Assembly (NCBI RefSeq): GCF_000422645.1
Contig: NZ_AUGL01000009.1
Span: forward strand, 124,001 to 188,000
DNA length: 64,000 nucleotides
Direction: 5' to 3'
Origin: Ferrimonas futtsuensis DSM 18154
Lineage (GTDB): Bacteria > Pseudomonadota > Gammaproteobacteria > Enterobacterales > Shewanellaceae
Below the pieces are notes generated by a model that worked only from the letters and a program-made list of their open reading frames with translations, made no database searches and was not told the DNA's origin. A program made the position numbers and the translations under genes. Below, piece by piece: positions 24,700-32,636 of the stretch; within the stretch, counting starts at the first letter, position 1, and each line of letters begins with the position of its first letter.

Positions 24700-25653
24700 A
24701 TGAGTACTGTCCTACATCGAACATCCCAACATCTGCCCACCCCAATGGCGGGACTGGCGCTGGGCATCGCCAGCCTGGGACTGTGCCTGGAGCAAAGGCT
24801 GGACGCAGGATTGTGGATTCAGGTCACCCTGGCCACCATTGCGGCAGTACTCTTGCTGATGTTGACCGTGAAGTTCGTGATGCACCCGGCTCTGCTGCGC
24901 AGGGAAGTCGCCTGCCCTCTGGTGGGCAGTGTGATGCCCACCTACACCATGGGCGCCATGATCCTCTCCAAAACTCTGGGACTGTATCTGCCCACGGCTG
25001 CCACCCTGCTTTGGAGTGGTGCGGTAACCATGCACTTGATTCTGATGACTCTGTTTCTTTACCACAGATTGAAAGAGCCCAAACTCTCCACCATGTTACC
25101 CAGCTGGTTTGTGCCACCTGTGGGGATCATCGTCGCCGCCCTGTCCTACCCCAGTGACACCCTCTATCCAGTGGCAAAGGCCATGATGTGGTTGGGGCTG
25201 GGCAACTACGCCCTACTGCTGCCGGTGATGATCTACCGGCTGATATATCGCCGCTGGGACGATCCCAAAGGTTACCCCACCTTTGCCATTATGGCGGCAC
25301 CGGCCAGTCTGGCACTGACCGGATACCTGGCGGTAATTCGCCAGCCTGACACCGTCGTCATCCATACCTTGCTTCCCCTTGCGCTGCTTATGACGACCCT
25401 GGTGTATCTGGCCATGTTTCGCCTGCTGCGCCTGCCTTTCAGTCCAGGATACGCGGCTTTCACCTTCCCCCTGGTGATCTCAGCCACCGCCCTCTACCAG
25501 GTGCTGGATAAGGCAGCCAGTGGCACCTCGGAGCTGACGGCGCTGCTCCGGCCGCTGGCGGATCTGGAACTGGTGCTGGCCAGCCTGATGGTGGGCTATG
25601 TCGCGCTTCGCTATGCCCTGCACTTCTGGCCCAATCGCCAGGCAAGCCAATAA
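24700..25653 (+). CDS. TDT-family (TehA/SLAC1-like) membrane transporter
   Basis: The 317-residue protein has about ten hydrophobic helices and belongs to the TDT family of anion channels/transporters that includes TehA and plant SLAC1. Segments typical of the fold include MAGLALGIASLGL, CPLVGSVMPTYTMGAMILSK, and LPSWFVPPVGIIVAALSYP. Such proteins move anions such as sulfite, dicarboxylates or chloride; the substrate here is unknown. GAGG lies nine bases before ATG 24700. It is transcribed divergently from the LysR gene, its likely regulator. Confidence 0.88.
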   Translation: MSTVLHRTSQHLPTPMAGLALGIASLGLCLEQRLDAGLWIQVTLATIAAVLLLMLTVKFVMHPALLRREVACPLVGSVMPTYTMGAMILSKTLGLYLPTAATLLWSGAVTMHLILMTLFLYHRLKEPKLSTMLPSWFVPPVGIIVAALSYPSDTLYPVAKAMMWLGLGNYALLLPVMIYRLIYRRWDDPKGYPTFAIMAAPASLALTGYLAVIRQPDTVVIHTLLPLALLMTTLVYLAMFRLLRLPFSPGYAAFTFPLVISATALYQVLDKAASGTSELTALLRPLADLELVLASLMVGYVALRYALHFWPNRQASQ

Positions 25654-25702
25654 CCCTCCCTCCCGGCCCCAAGATCATGGCAGTCCGGAAGCCCAAATCC
25701 TG

Positions 25703-25753
25703 AAAAAAACACATCTGGCTCACTGCGCAAAACAGCGCCAAGGTGAGCCAGAT
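25703..25753 (-). terminator. Long hairpin terminator, minus strand
   Basis: ATCTGGCTCAC (25713-25723) pairs perfectly with GTGAGCCAGAT (25743-25753), with an inner GCGC/GCGC stem. The only T-run is on the minus strand (TGTTTTTTTC). No minus-strand gene lies upstream of it on that strand, so the transcript is unknown. Confidence 0.55.
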
Positions 25754-25759
25754 CACCTT
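25740..25759. promoter_or_regulatory. CRP/FNR-like palindrome overlapping the hairpin
   Basis: AAGGTGA-N6-TCACCTT is a perfect 7+7 inverted repeat whose GTGA...TCAC core and six-base spacer match a CRP-type half-site arrangement. It overlaps the 3' arm of the 25713-25753 hairpin. The next plus-strand gene starts 410 bp downstream, so a target is not obvious. Confidence 0.3.
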
Positions 25760-26168
25760 CCAATGGCGCCACTTTTCGGTATCAGAGAGAAGAAACTCTC
25801 GATTTCTGGCGCTTCACCACAGATTTTTGCCCGGCCACCACCCGATATGCAGGATTATATCCTGCTGCAAAACGGGGTTTTTGCAGCCTTTTATAGATCG
25901 ATCGATCCCACAGAAACACAATATCTTTCATTAGGACAGAGTGACCAAGAAGAATCACCTTAATCAATATTCCTGAATCCACTCCCACTTTCCCAGTCGA
26001 CAAGTGATTCACACTACCCCGCTCTATCAAGCAAGTTGAATCTACTTATCAATGTAATGCCAATAGGAGATCCACTTAACACTTATTTTCTTAAGTTATG
26101 GGTCAGTAAAGGATTTCTGTGTTTATATAAATTTCAAGATTAAGGCCACACAAATAGCAGAGGTTAAT
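25760..26168. other. AT-rich intergenic region with two short hairpins
   Basis: The stretch is clearly more AT-rich than its surroundings. It has two short adjacent hairpins, GCAGGA-TTATA-TCCTGC (about 25849-25865) and TGCAAAA-CGGGG-TTTTTGCA nearby. Reading frames on either strand are short and have no credible ribosome sites. It may contain the promoter and leader of the small gene at 26169. Confidence 0.4.
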
Positions 26169-26402
26169 ATGGAAGTATTAGAACTCGTAGGCAGCAGTCT
26201 AGTGTTATTCGCATGTTTGTGTATTACAGGGATGGCGTTGTTTTATCTTGCCTCTCTGGTCGTCGCAGCACTGGTCTTTGTTTCCGGACTCTATCGTAAG
26301 GAACGCGGTAGCCGAAACCCGATAGTCATAGCGTGGGAGCAGAACCGAGACCGGCGCTGGCCCCGCAGCCCCAGGACCTGGGAGCAGCGCAGCATCGGGT
26401 GA
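26169..26402 (+). CDS. Small membrane protein of unknown function
   Basis: The 77-residue product has one or two hydrophobic segments over residues 6-42 (LVGSSLVLFACLCITGMALFYL and LVVAALVFVSGL), then a strongly basic, Arg/Trp-rich tail (RDRRWPRSPRTWEQR). AGAGG precedes the ATG at 26169. I recognise no family. Its upstream region is AT-rich and atypical of the chromosome around it, so it may be an acquired or orphan gene. It could also be a spurious frame; the membrane segment and ribosome site favour a real gene. Confidence 0.5.
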   Translation: MEVLELVGSSLVLFACLCITGMALFYLASLVVAALVFVSGLYRKERGSRNPIVIAWEQNRDRRWPRSPRTWEQRSIG

Positions 26403-26586
26403 TACCGCCTTAGTCGAAGTGGTGAGGGTTGTGCAGTGTTTAATTACTCTAACAGCTCTTAAAAGGCGCTAATTAATACCTTCCATTATTCATAAAGAAT
26501 ATTAGTGCGGGGAGCACAATTGGAATAATTAGCGTCACTAATCTTATGTTCACAGATTGACGAAAAAAAATAAAAGGGAGTCAATA

Positions 26587-26883
26587 ATGGACCAAAAAGT
26601 AAAACTGATCGATCTGGTGCACCAAGTTGGTTGGGTTTACGACTCTACGGCCGTTACCCAAGAGCCGGACGGTAAACTGGTGTTCTGGAAAATTCCTCTC
26701 CATGAAGTGCTGGCCCTGCGCAGCATTCATCACTCCAAATCATTGCGTAAAGAGTTGGGCAAGGATTTCGAGCGCTACGTAATGAACACCGAAAGTCGCA
26801 AGCTGAAACTGGCTATCGACTGGCATCATGGGGTGATCAGTGCCCTTAATTACATCGATGCCGAAAGAGCCATGGCCTCATAA
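26587..26883 (+). CDS. Small cytosolic protein of unknown function
   Basis: The 98-residue protein MDQKVKLIDLVHQVGWVYDS... has no signal or membrane segment. It is charged, with a Trp-rich start (VGWVYDSTAV, LVFWKIPLHEV) and a basic middle (HHSKSLRKELGKDFERYV). I do not recognise a family. AAGGGAG six bases before the ATG at 26587 is a strong ribosome site, and coding-type base use supports a real gene. It is directly followed by two hairpin terminators with the same loop, so its mRNA may give rise to 3'-end small RNAs. Confidence 0.65.
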   Translation: MDQKVKLIDLVHQVGWVYDSTAVTQEPDGKLVFWKIPLHEVLALRSIHHSKSLRKELGKDFERYVMNTESRKLKLAIDWHHGVISALNYIDAERAMAS

Positions 26884-26893
26884 CCCGTTTTTT

Positions 26894-26953
26894 GGCGGGC
26901 TGCAGTCCTCGACAGTCACTACCTCTCGCTGCAGCCCTGCCTCTTTTATTTTT
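26894..26953 (+). terminator. Hairpin terminator / candidate sRNA 1
   Basis: GGGCTGCAG (26897-26905) pairs perfectly with CTGCAGCCC (26929-26937), extended by GGC/GCC around one bulged T, and followed by TCTTTTATTTTT. The 23-nt loop contains CTACCTCTCGC at 26919-26929, repeated exactly in the next hairpin. It ends the transcript of the gene at 26587 and may be a processed small RNA. Confidence 0.8.
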
Positions 26954-27007
26954 GGACGGTCGCGGGTCCCAACCTGCGCTACCTCTCGCCGCGACCAGTC
27001 CTTTTTT
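26954..27007 (+). terminator. Hairpin terminator / candidate sRNA 2
   Basis: GGAC plus GGTCGCGG (26954-26965) pairs with CCGCGACC plus GTCC (26989-27001, one bulged A), followed by six T residues. The loop carries the same CTACCTCTCGC (26979-26989) as the hairpin 60 bp upstream, although the stems differ. CCUC in an exposed loop could pair with Shine-Dalgarno sequences. Confidence 0.8.
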
Positions 27008-27175
27008 CTCCCCTCTGCCTTCACACTCCCAAAAACCGGCCCTTTGTCGTTTTTACCGGACATTCATCAGCTTAAGCTATTGGATTTGAATAAATTTGCC
27101 GCTAAATTGAAGTTAGGCAGACCATGAAAGAACCAATGTGGAAGCCGTTTCGGCGAGAAACTGGAGCCAACCGCG

Positions 27176-29083
27176 ATGACCCACACAATCACTGCGCCAA
27201 TCAACTTGGATGTTCTTGGTATCAGCGGCCTTCAATGGGTGCTGCTCGATGCCGACCTCAATGTGCACCAAGCCAGTCAAGCGTTCCTTGTCCACTTCTG
27301 TCCAACGCGGAGTCTTCCGATTCCTCTGTGCAAGCTTCTGCCCACACTGACCCCAGATCAACAGATGAGCCTGCGCTTTCTGCAGCAACGTAGCCAGTTC
27401 CAGTGTGTTTCCCACCAAGGGAAAGGGCTGCACTGCATTGCCTCACCAACGGGCAATGCCCAGCTGCCCGTCTGCCTGGCGCTGATGGAGTTCGATCTGG
27501 ATAACCGCTGGCTGATGGAGCTGCACCCCAACTACAACCACGCGCTGTACTCCAGTGACCAGTGGATAGGCCACCTCGAGACGGTGATCAAAAGCGCGCC
27601 TGAGGAAACGCTAAACCAGTTGGTGAGCCGTGCAGTACACATCTCACAGTCTCAGGATGGCTACCTGATGCACTACAACTCGGGCAAACGTGAACTCAGC
27701 CTGGCCGCCCGACACCAGAGCCGGGGCATCGACCCCGAGTCGTTTTCCATCGACGACTGCCCCAGCCTGGCGCTGTGCATCGAAGAATCATCCGCCTACA
27801 TCTGCAATGATATCGACGATGAGCCCCTGCCTTGTCTGGCTGGCCAGAGCGTAAACAATCACCTGAGCGTACCGATAACCTATCGAGGCGCCATTGTCGG
27901 GCTGGTCGGGGTCTTTAACAGGGATAAGCCCTACACCGAGGTGGATGCCAAGAGCCTGATGGTCTACGGCACCATTGTCTGGCATGCCATTCAACTGCCC
28001 AAGACTCTCAAGGTTGTAGCCGAGCAATCCCGTGTTATTCGGCAGCAGAAGCAACAACTTAATCACTCTCTGGTTCAGCTGGTTGGTGCCATTGCCGACG
28101 CTCTTGAAGTGAACGACCCCTACACCGCAGGCCATCAGCGCTCGGTGGCCAAGCTGGCCCATCGCATTGGCCGCCGCATGGGACTGAACCATCACCAACT
28201 GGAAGGGCTGAAGCTCGGTGGCCTGATCCATGATATCGGCAAGCTGGCGATCCCCACCCAGCTGTTGACCAAACCCTCCCGATTGAGCGAAGAGGAGTTT
28301 GATCTCATTAAAACTCACTCGGAGCGGGGCGCGGCCATCATCAAGGATGTGGAGTTCCCCTGGCCCATTCGGGACATGATCCTGCAACACCACGAGCGTC
28401 TCGACGGGTCAGGCTACCCCTTTGGCCTGAAAGAGCCACAGATACTCATCGAGTCCCAGATTCTGGCGGTTGCCGACGTATCCGATTCCATCCTGTCCCA
28501 CCGTCCCTATCGGCCAGCCCTGGGCTTCGAAAAACTCAGGGAGGTGCTGCTGGAGGGGCGGGGAACTCAGTTCAACAGTGAAGCCGTGGACATCTGCCTG
28601 GAGTTCCTCTGTGAAGAGCGAACCCAATCTGTGGAGTGCATTGACGCCCTCTCTCTGGGCAAGGTGCTGAAGCTGGATCTTGATACCACTCTGGCTCAGG
28701 CCGAGGAGACGATGAACCGGGCCGACCTCAGTGTGGCCCTGGTAATGGATGAGGATGGCCATACGGTACGAGGGTACATCACCAACGCCATGCTCACGTT
28801 CTGGCACAGTCCTCTGCTGGATACCGCTGCGGAGCGAACCCTGGACCGGGAACTGCAGCACCGCAAACTGCATCAGGTGATGAAACATGGGGTGCCCAGC
28901 ATCGAGCGTTGCGCTTCTTTGGAAAACGCATCCTCTCAACTGCAGGCCTCGCACGAGCACTTCCTAGTGGTCACCGACACCAACAACGAACCCGTGGGCA
29001 TACTGACCTGGCCCCCTCTGGCCCAGGCCCTTCAGGAGAAGCTGGCCCGCACCCGCGGACTCACCCCTGCCGCCCCTCAATAG
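27176..29083 (+). CDS. GAF/HD-GYP/CBS c-di-GMP phosphodiesterase-like protein
   Basis: The 635-residue protein has an N-terminal PAS-like segment (about 1-100), a GAF-type domain (about 130-280), a short coiled coil, then an HD-GYP domain with HDIGKLAIP (352) and HHERLDGSGYP (405). The C-terminal 140 residues look like a pair of CBS modules (TLAQAEETMNRADLSVALVMD; VMKHGVPSIER...HEHFLVVTD). HD-GYP domains hydrolyse c-di-GMP; GAF and CBS domains usually bind small ligands such as nucleotides, so activity is probably ligand-controlled. No signal or membrane segment is seen, so it is cytoplasmic. It is a single gene ended by a symmetric terminator. Confidence 0.88.
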   Translation: MTHTITAPINLDVLGISGLQWVLLDADLNVHQASQAFLVHFCPTRSLPIPLCKLLPTLTPDQQMSLRFLQQRSQFQCVSHQGKGLHCIASPTGNAQLPVCLALMEFDLDNRWLMELHPNYNHALYSSDQWIGHLETVIKSAPEETLNQLVSRAVHISQSQDGYLMHYNSGKRELSLAARHQSRGIDPESFSIDDCPSLALCIEESSAYICNDIDDEPLPCLAGQSVNNHLSVPITYRGAIVGLVGVFNRDKPYTEVDAKSLMVYGTIVWHAIQLPKTLKVVAEQSRVIRQQKQQLNHSLVQLVGAIADALEVNDPYTAGHQRSVAKLAHRIGRRMGLNHHQLEGLKLGGLIHDIGKLAIPTQLLTKPSRLSEEEFDLIKTHSERGAAIIKDVEFPWPIRDMILQHHERLDGSGYPFGLKEPQILIESQILAVADVSDSILSHRPYRPALGFEKLREVLLEGRGTQFNSEAVDICLEFLCEERTQSVECIDALSLGKVLKLDLDTTLAQAEETMNRADLSVALVMDEDGHTVRGYITNAMLTFWHSPLLDTAAERTLDRELQHRKLHQVMKHGVPSIERCASLENASSQLQASHEHFLVVTDTNNEPVGILTWPPLAQALQEKLARTRGLTPAAPQ

Positions 29084-29108
29084 CCTGAACTCACTCAGCC
29101 GAACAGGC

Positions 29109-29138
29109 AAAAAAGCCGGGGGTACCCGGCTTTTTTTT
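29109..29138. terminator. Bidirectional intrinsic terminator
   Basis: GCCGGG (29115-29120) pairs with CCCGGC (29125-29130) around GGTA, with a run of A on the left and eight T on the right. It serves the convergent HD-GYP and TIGR03503 genes. Confidence 0.9.
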
Positions 29139-30396
29139 ATCTGTCGCTGTCTGTCGTGAGATCGATCTTGTCCGGCTCAATCTCCGGCTCTGCCACCAGA
29201 GGCACCGCCTCCAGCTGCTCCATCAACCGCATGCGCTTGCGCCAGAACAGCAGGACACCCAGGCCAAACAGCAGCAGCACCCCATTGGCCCCGACCACTA
29301 TGCTGATGACCCTAAACCGTGCCGCGTCCTCTTTCTCCTGCATCTGCTCCTGAACCATGGCTGCCCGCTCGGTGGGGCTGAGACTGGGGGGCGGCGGCGG
29401 AGACACATAGAAGTTGAGCTCGGGCAGGTTAAGGAAAAACTCCTCCCCTGACGCCGTGGTGCCCACGGCGGTACCTTTAATCAGGTAACTGCCCATCTCC
29501 ATCACCATGGGCAGAGAATAACTCTGCACCTCCTCCTCAGGCGTGACGGTCAACTCCCCCATCATGCCCGACGGAGCTCGAACCTGGATAACCAGGTGCA
29601 ATTCGCCTGGCATCAGATCCTGCTGGTCGACGTTGACCTGCACCCGATACTCACCGGGATCCGTTCCGGGCTTCTGCGGCACCGACAGCCTAAACGGTTG
29701 GGGGATGATCTCAAGGTCCTGGTCAACAGTGCGGTTAAATACCTCATTGCCCACCTCCAGCCGCAAGCCATAGAGGCCGGAGGGCTGATCGAAATCCAGG
29801 GAGGAGGTGAAGTGACCATCGTTGGGACGCTCATCCAGCTTGGTGCCATCGTCTTCGAAACCACCGATCTTTTTCACGCCGGCGGCGTAATTTTCATCGC
29901 CACGTCGGTTGGCGCTCACCAGATTCACCTTCCACTTGAGCATCTTATGGAAGTCGCGAATGGAGAGAGTATTGTTGTCGCCTTCAATGCTGGCGTGGAG
30001 CTTAATCCGCTCGCCGCGGAACACCGTCTTCGGCAGAGGATCCAGCATCAGCTGAATGTCACTGATAAGCAGGATTTTACTGTTTTCGCTGACCTGACCA
30101 ATCAATTGCCAGGGGCCGGGCATGGGATTGGCCACCCGGATCATGTCACCGGCAGGACCCTCGCTCCAGCTGACATTCTGGGGGTGGCGGTGGGAGTACC
30201 ACTTGCTGCCATCCGGGAGTACCACGATGACCGGAGAGCTGTGCTCCTTGCGCTGCACCAGCATGGTGATGGCTTCAATTCCATAATCCACCCGAAAGCG
30301 GTTATCCAGCAGTTTCAACGCCTGTGGCGACAGCGCCCAGGCGCGTGTCCCCGCCAGCAGCAGGAACAACAGAAACACCGCCTTCCATCGACTCAT
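29137..30396 (-). CDS. TIGR03503-family exported protein
   Basis: The 419-residue protein has a signal peptide (MSRWKAVFLLFLLLAGTRAWA), a large beta-rich extracytoplasmic region, and a C-terminal transmembrane helix (ISIVVGANGVLLLFGLGVLLFW) with a short acidic cytoplasmic tail. The sequence pattern and the place next to dnaQ match TIGR03503, a family found in Vibrio and Shewanella relatives with unknown function. It starts three bases after the dnaQ stop with AGAGGG upstream, so it is in the dnaQ operon. Confidence 0.85.
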   Translation of the reverse strand: MSRWKAVFLLFLLLAGTRAWALSPQALKLLDNRFRVDYGIEAITMLVQRKEHSSPVIVVLPDGSKWYSHRHPQNVSWSEGPAGDMIRVANPMPGPWQLIGQVSENSKILLISDIQLMLDPLPKTVFRGERIKLHASIEGDNNTLSIRDFHKMLKWKVNLVSANRRGDENYAAGVKKIGGFEDDGTKLDERPNDGHFTSSLDFDQPSGLYGLRLEVGNEVFNRTVDQDLEIIPQPFRLSVPQKPGTDPGEYRVQVNVDQQDLMPGELHLVIQVRAPSGMMGELTVTPEEEVQSYSLPMVMEMGSYLIKGTAVGTTASGEEFFLNLPELNFYVSPPPPPSLSPTERAAMVQEQMQEKEDAARFRVISIVVGANGVLLLFGLGVLLFWRKRMRLMEQLEAVPLVAEPEIEPDKIDLTTDSDR

Positions 30397-30399
30397 CCT

Positions 30400-31128
30400 C
30401 TACCCTCTCAGCCAGATTGGCTCGCTGACCAATCCAAGTCGCTCCTCGTGTCTACTGATATCATCGGCCGAACAGGCGATCACTTTAAGGGGCGGGCGGT
30501 CACTTTTCAGGCGAACGATGCCTCCGCCTTCTCCATCGGCACCGGAAGCCAGTTCCAGGGCCTTCTGGCCACCGGTCATAAACAGGTACACATCCGCCAG
30601 GATCTCGGAGTCAAGCAAGGCTCCGTGCAAGGTGCGGTGGCTGTTGTCGATGCCATAGAAGCGACACAGGGCATCCAGATTCAGGTTCCCCTGAATCTCC
30701 CCTTTGCTCTTCTTCTCTCTGGCCAATTGCAGGCTGTCGACCACTGAGCAGTGATCCTGCAGCTTGCCGTATCGACCCAGCATCCCGAACTCATAGTCGA
30801 TGAAGCCGATATCGAACTGGGCATTGTGTGCAATCAGCTCGGCACCGCGAACAAACTCCATGAAGCCGTCCACCACCTCATGAAACAGCGGCTTATCCGC
30901 CAGAAACTCATCGGTGATGCCGTGCACCTGAATCGCCTCTTCATCCACCGGACGATTCGGCTTGATGTAGACGTGAAAAGTACGGCCGGTCAACTTACGA
31001 TTGACCATCTCCACACAGCCTATCTCGATCAGGCGGTGCCCCTCGTAGTGCGGGCCCCCGTCCTGGTTCATACCTGTGGTTTCCGTATCGAATACGATCT
31101 GGCGTACTGGGGTATTGATGTCTGTCAT
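30400..31128 (-). CDS. dnaQ: DNA polymerase III epsilon subunit
   Basis: The 242-residue protein is the 3'-5' proofreading exonuclease of the replicative polymerase. The ExoI motif FDTETTG holds Asp14 and Glu16, ExoII is HNAQFDIGFIDYE, and ExoIII is HGALLDSEILADVYL. The C-terminal tail binds the alpha subunit. ATG 31128 has CAGGA upstream; the open frame extends further, but the extra residues are not DnaQ-like. It diverges from rnhA, the classic arrangement in enterobacteria, with the two promoters in the 66-bp spacer (a -10-like TATACT at 31154-31159 for rnhA). Confidence 0.97.
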   Translation of the reverse strand: MTDINTPVRQIVFDTETTGMNQDGGPHYEGHRLIEIGCVEMVNRKLTGRTFHVYIKPNRPVDEEAIQVHGITDEFLADKPLFHEVVDGFMEFVRGAELIAHNAQFDIGFIDYEFGMLGRYGKLQDHCSVVDSLQLAREKKSKGEIQGNLNLDALCRFYGIDNSHRTLHGALLDSEILADVYLFMTGGQKALELASGADGEGGGIVRLKSDRPPLKVIACSADDISRHEERLGLVSEPIWLRG

Positions 31129-31194
31129 AATCCTGATTTGCAACAAGTTGCGGTATACTGCACCGCTTAGGCTCCGGCTATGGTACCAATTTAA

Positions 31195-31665
31195 ATGACT
31201 CAACTAAAATCTGTCACCCTCTACACCGATGGCTCCTGCCTGGGCAACCCAGGTCCTGGAGGCTATGGTGTGCTGCTGCGTTATCGCCAGCACACCAGGG
31301 AGATGAGCGAAGGCTATCGCCTGACCACCAATAACCGCATGGAGATGCTGGCAGCCATTATTGGGCTGGAAAGCCTGAAGGAGCCCTGCGTAGTAGACCT
31401 GCACACGGACAGCCAGTATCTGCGCCAGGGCATCACCCAATGGATTCATGGCTGGAAACGCAAGGGGTGGAAAACCGCCAGCAAGCAGCCGGTCAAGAAC
31501 GTGGATCTTTGGAAACGGCTCGACGAAGTCACCCAAAAGCATCAGATTGAGTGGCACTGGGTGAAGGGGCACTCCGGCCAACCTGAAAACGAACGGGTGG
31601 ACGACCTGGCCAGAGAGGCCGCCTCTGGCAACGAGCTTAAAGAGGATACGGGCTACCAGCCTTAA
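31195..31665 (+). CDS. rnhA: Ribonuclease HI
   Basis: The 156-residue enzyme degrades RNA in RNA-DNA hybrids. Catalytic carboxylates are visible: Asp12 in [16 protein letters not shown], Glu50 in NRMEML and Asp72 in HTDSQYL, with the final Asp in [13 protein letters not shown]. The basic handle [13 protein letters not shown] is also present. Length matches E. coli RNase HI (155). It is divergent from dnaQ, as in many gammaproteobacteria, and ends at a bidirectional terminator. Confidence 0.97.
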   Translation: MTQLKSVTLYTDGSCLGNPGPGGYGVLLRYRQHTREMSEGYRLTTNNRMEMLAAIIGLESLKEPCVVDLHTDSQYLRQGITQWIHGWKRKGWKTASKQPVKNVDLWKRLDEVTQKHQIEWHWVKGHSGQPENERVDDLAREAASGNELKEDTGYQP

Positions 31666-31673
31666 CACCGCAG

Positions 31674-31698
31674 AAAGGGCCCGATGGGCCCTTTTCCA
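31674..31698. terminator. Bidirectional intrinsic terminator
   Basis: AAAGGGCCC (31674-31682) pairs with GGGCCCTTT (31686-31694) around GAT. It lies between convergent rnhA and the methyltransferase gene. Confidence 0.85.
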
Positions 31699-31728
31699 AA
31701 TCCTTCGCCGGTAGTCTCGATAAAAAAT

Positions 31729-32466
31729 CTAACGATGACGCCTCTCGGCCGCCGTCCGGCCAACGGCGGCCGGTGAAGTAATCAAACGTTTTCTCGGCCG
31801 CCATCTGGGCCGGACTGGGGTCATGGGTACCGCCACCTTTCTGGCCACCAACATATACACAGAAGCCAATGAGGGCGTTTGCTGGGCCATCCACTGCTGC
31901 GGCCAGACAAAACGATCCGGGGACCACAGCAAAGAACTGAACGCCAGCGGCTCCTGAGCCACCAGCTGATACCCCAATACGCCGAGCCAGTCCCTGACCC
32001 GGTTCGGGGTGAACATTCTCCCTTTCCAGGGGTAGCGTTTGCGCGAACTGGGAGAGAGCATTCCCAGGCCTGCGGGGCTCAGCGGGTTAAACCCGATGAT
32101 CACCAGGTGTCCCCCCTCCACAAGAACCCGATCAGCCTCACGAATCACTCCGTGGGGATCCTGATGAAAGTCGAGCACCATCGGCATGATGCAGGCATCG
32201 ACACTGCGACAGCGCAGCGGCAGATCATCGACCTCGCCCCAGGCGTCTCCACCGTCGGCATGGATGGCAACCTGATGACGAATAGAACAGAGACCGGAGT
32301 TGAGGTCTGCGGCCAGAGGCCCCAGTTTGATGAGGTGATAGCCAAACAGCCTGGGCCACCAGTTATCCAATCCGGCAGACACCTGTTGTTGCAGCCAGTC
32401 GCCCCAGGGGAGCTGGGACCAGTTGGCCGGAGGTGCGATGGAATCGAAGCTGTAGGCTGGACGCAT
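31729..32466 (-). CDS. Class I SAM-dependent methyltransferase, YafS-like
   Basis: The 245-residue protein is a class I methyltransferase of the YafS type. LPLRCRSVDACIMPMVLDFHQDPHGVIREADRVLVEGGHLVIIGFNP is the post-motif strand pattern. Motif I is weak, so the SAM pocket is atypical. The C-terminal tail is very basic. Its place, divergent from gloB and beside rnhA/dnaQ, reproduces the E. coli yafS-gloB-rnhA-dnaQ order. The substrate is unknown. Confidence 0.85.
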   Translation of the reverse strand: MRPAYSFDSIAPPANWSQLPWGDWLQQQVSAGLDNWWPRLFGYHLIKLGPLAADLNSGLCSIRHQVAIHADGGDAWGEVDDLPLRCRSVDACIMPMVLDFHQDPHGVIREADRVLVEGGHLVIIGFNPLSPAGLGMLSPSSRKRYPWKGRMFTPNRVRDWLGVLGYQLVAQEPLAFSSLLWSPDRFVWPQQWMAQQTPSLASVYMLVARKVAVPMTPVRPRWRPRKRLITSPAAVGRTAAERRHR

Positions 32467-32636
32467 TAATCACCATTTTCCAGGTACATTACGCAGTAAA
32501 GATAACTGACAATAGGCATTGAGCGCCAGTACCTTAGGGCCGCAACAACTCCCACCAACCGACTGTATCAAGTTTTGCTTCCCCACCACCCTGTTCCCCC
32601 ATACACTGGTGGCTCACTCCCTGTGGAAGTACCGCC

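Noticed and set aside
25782-26030. Minus-strand frame of 82 codons in the AT-rich gap
   Set aside because: No ribosome site and no recognisable content; it could only be argued from the facing terminator at 25703-25753.
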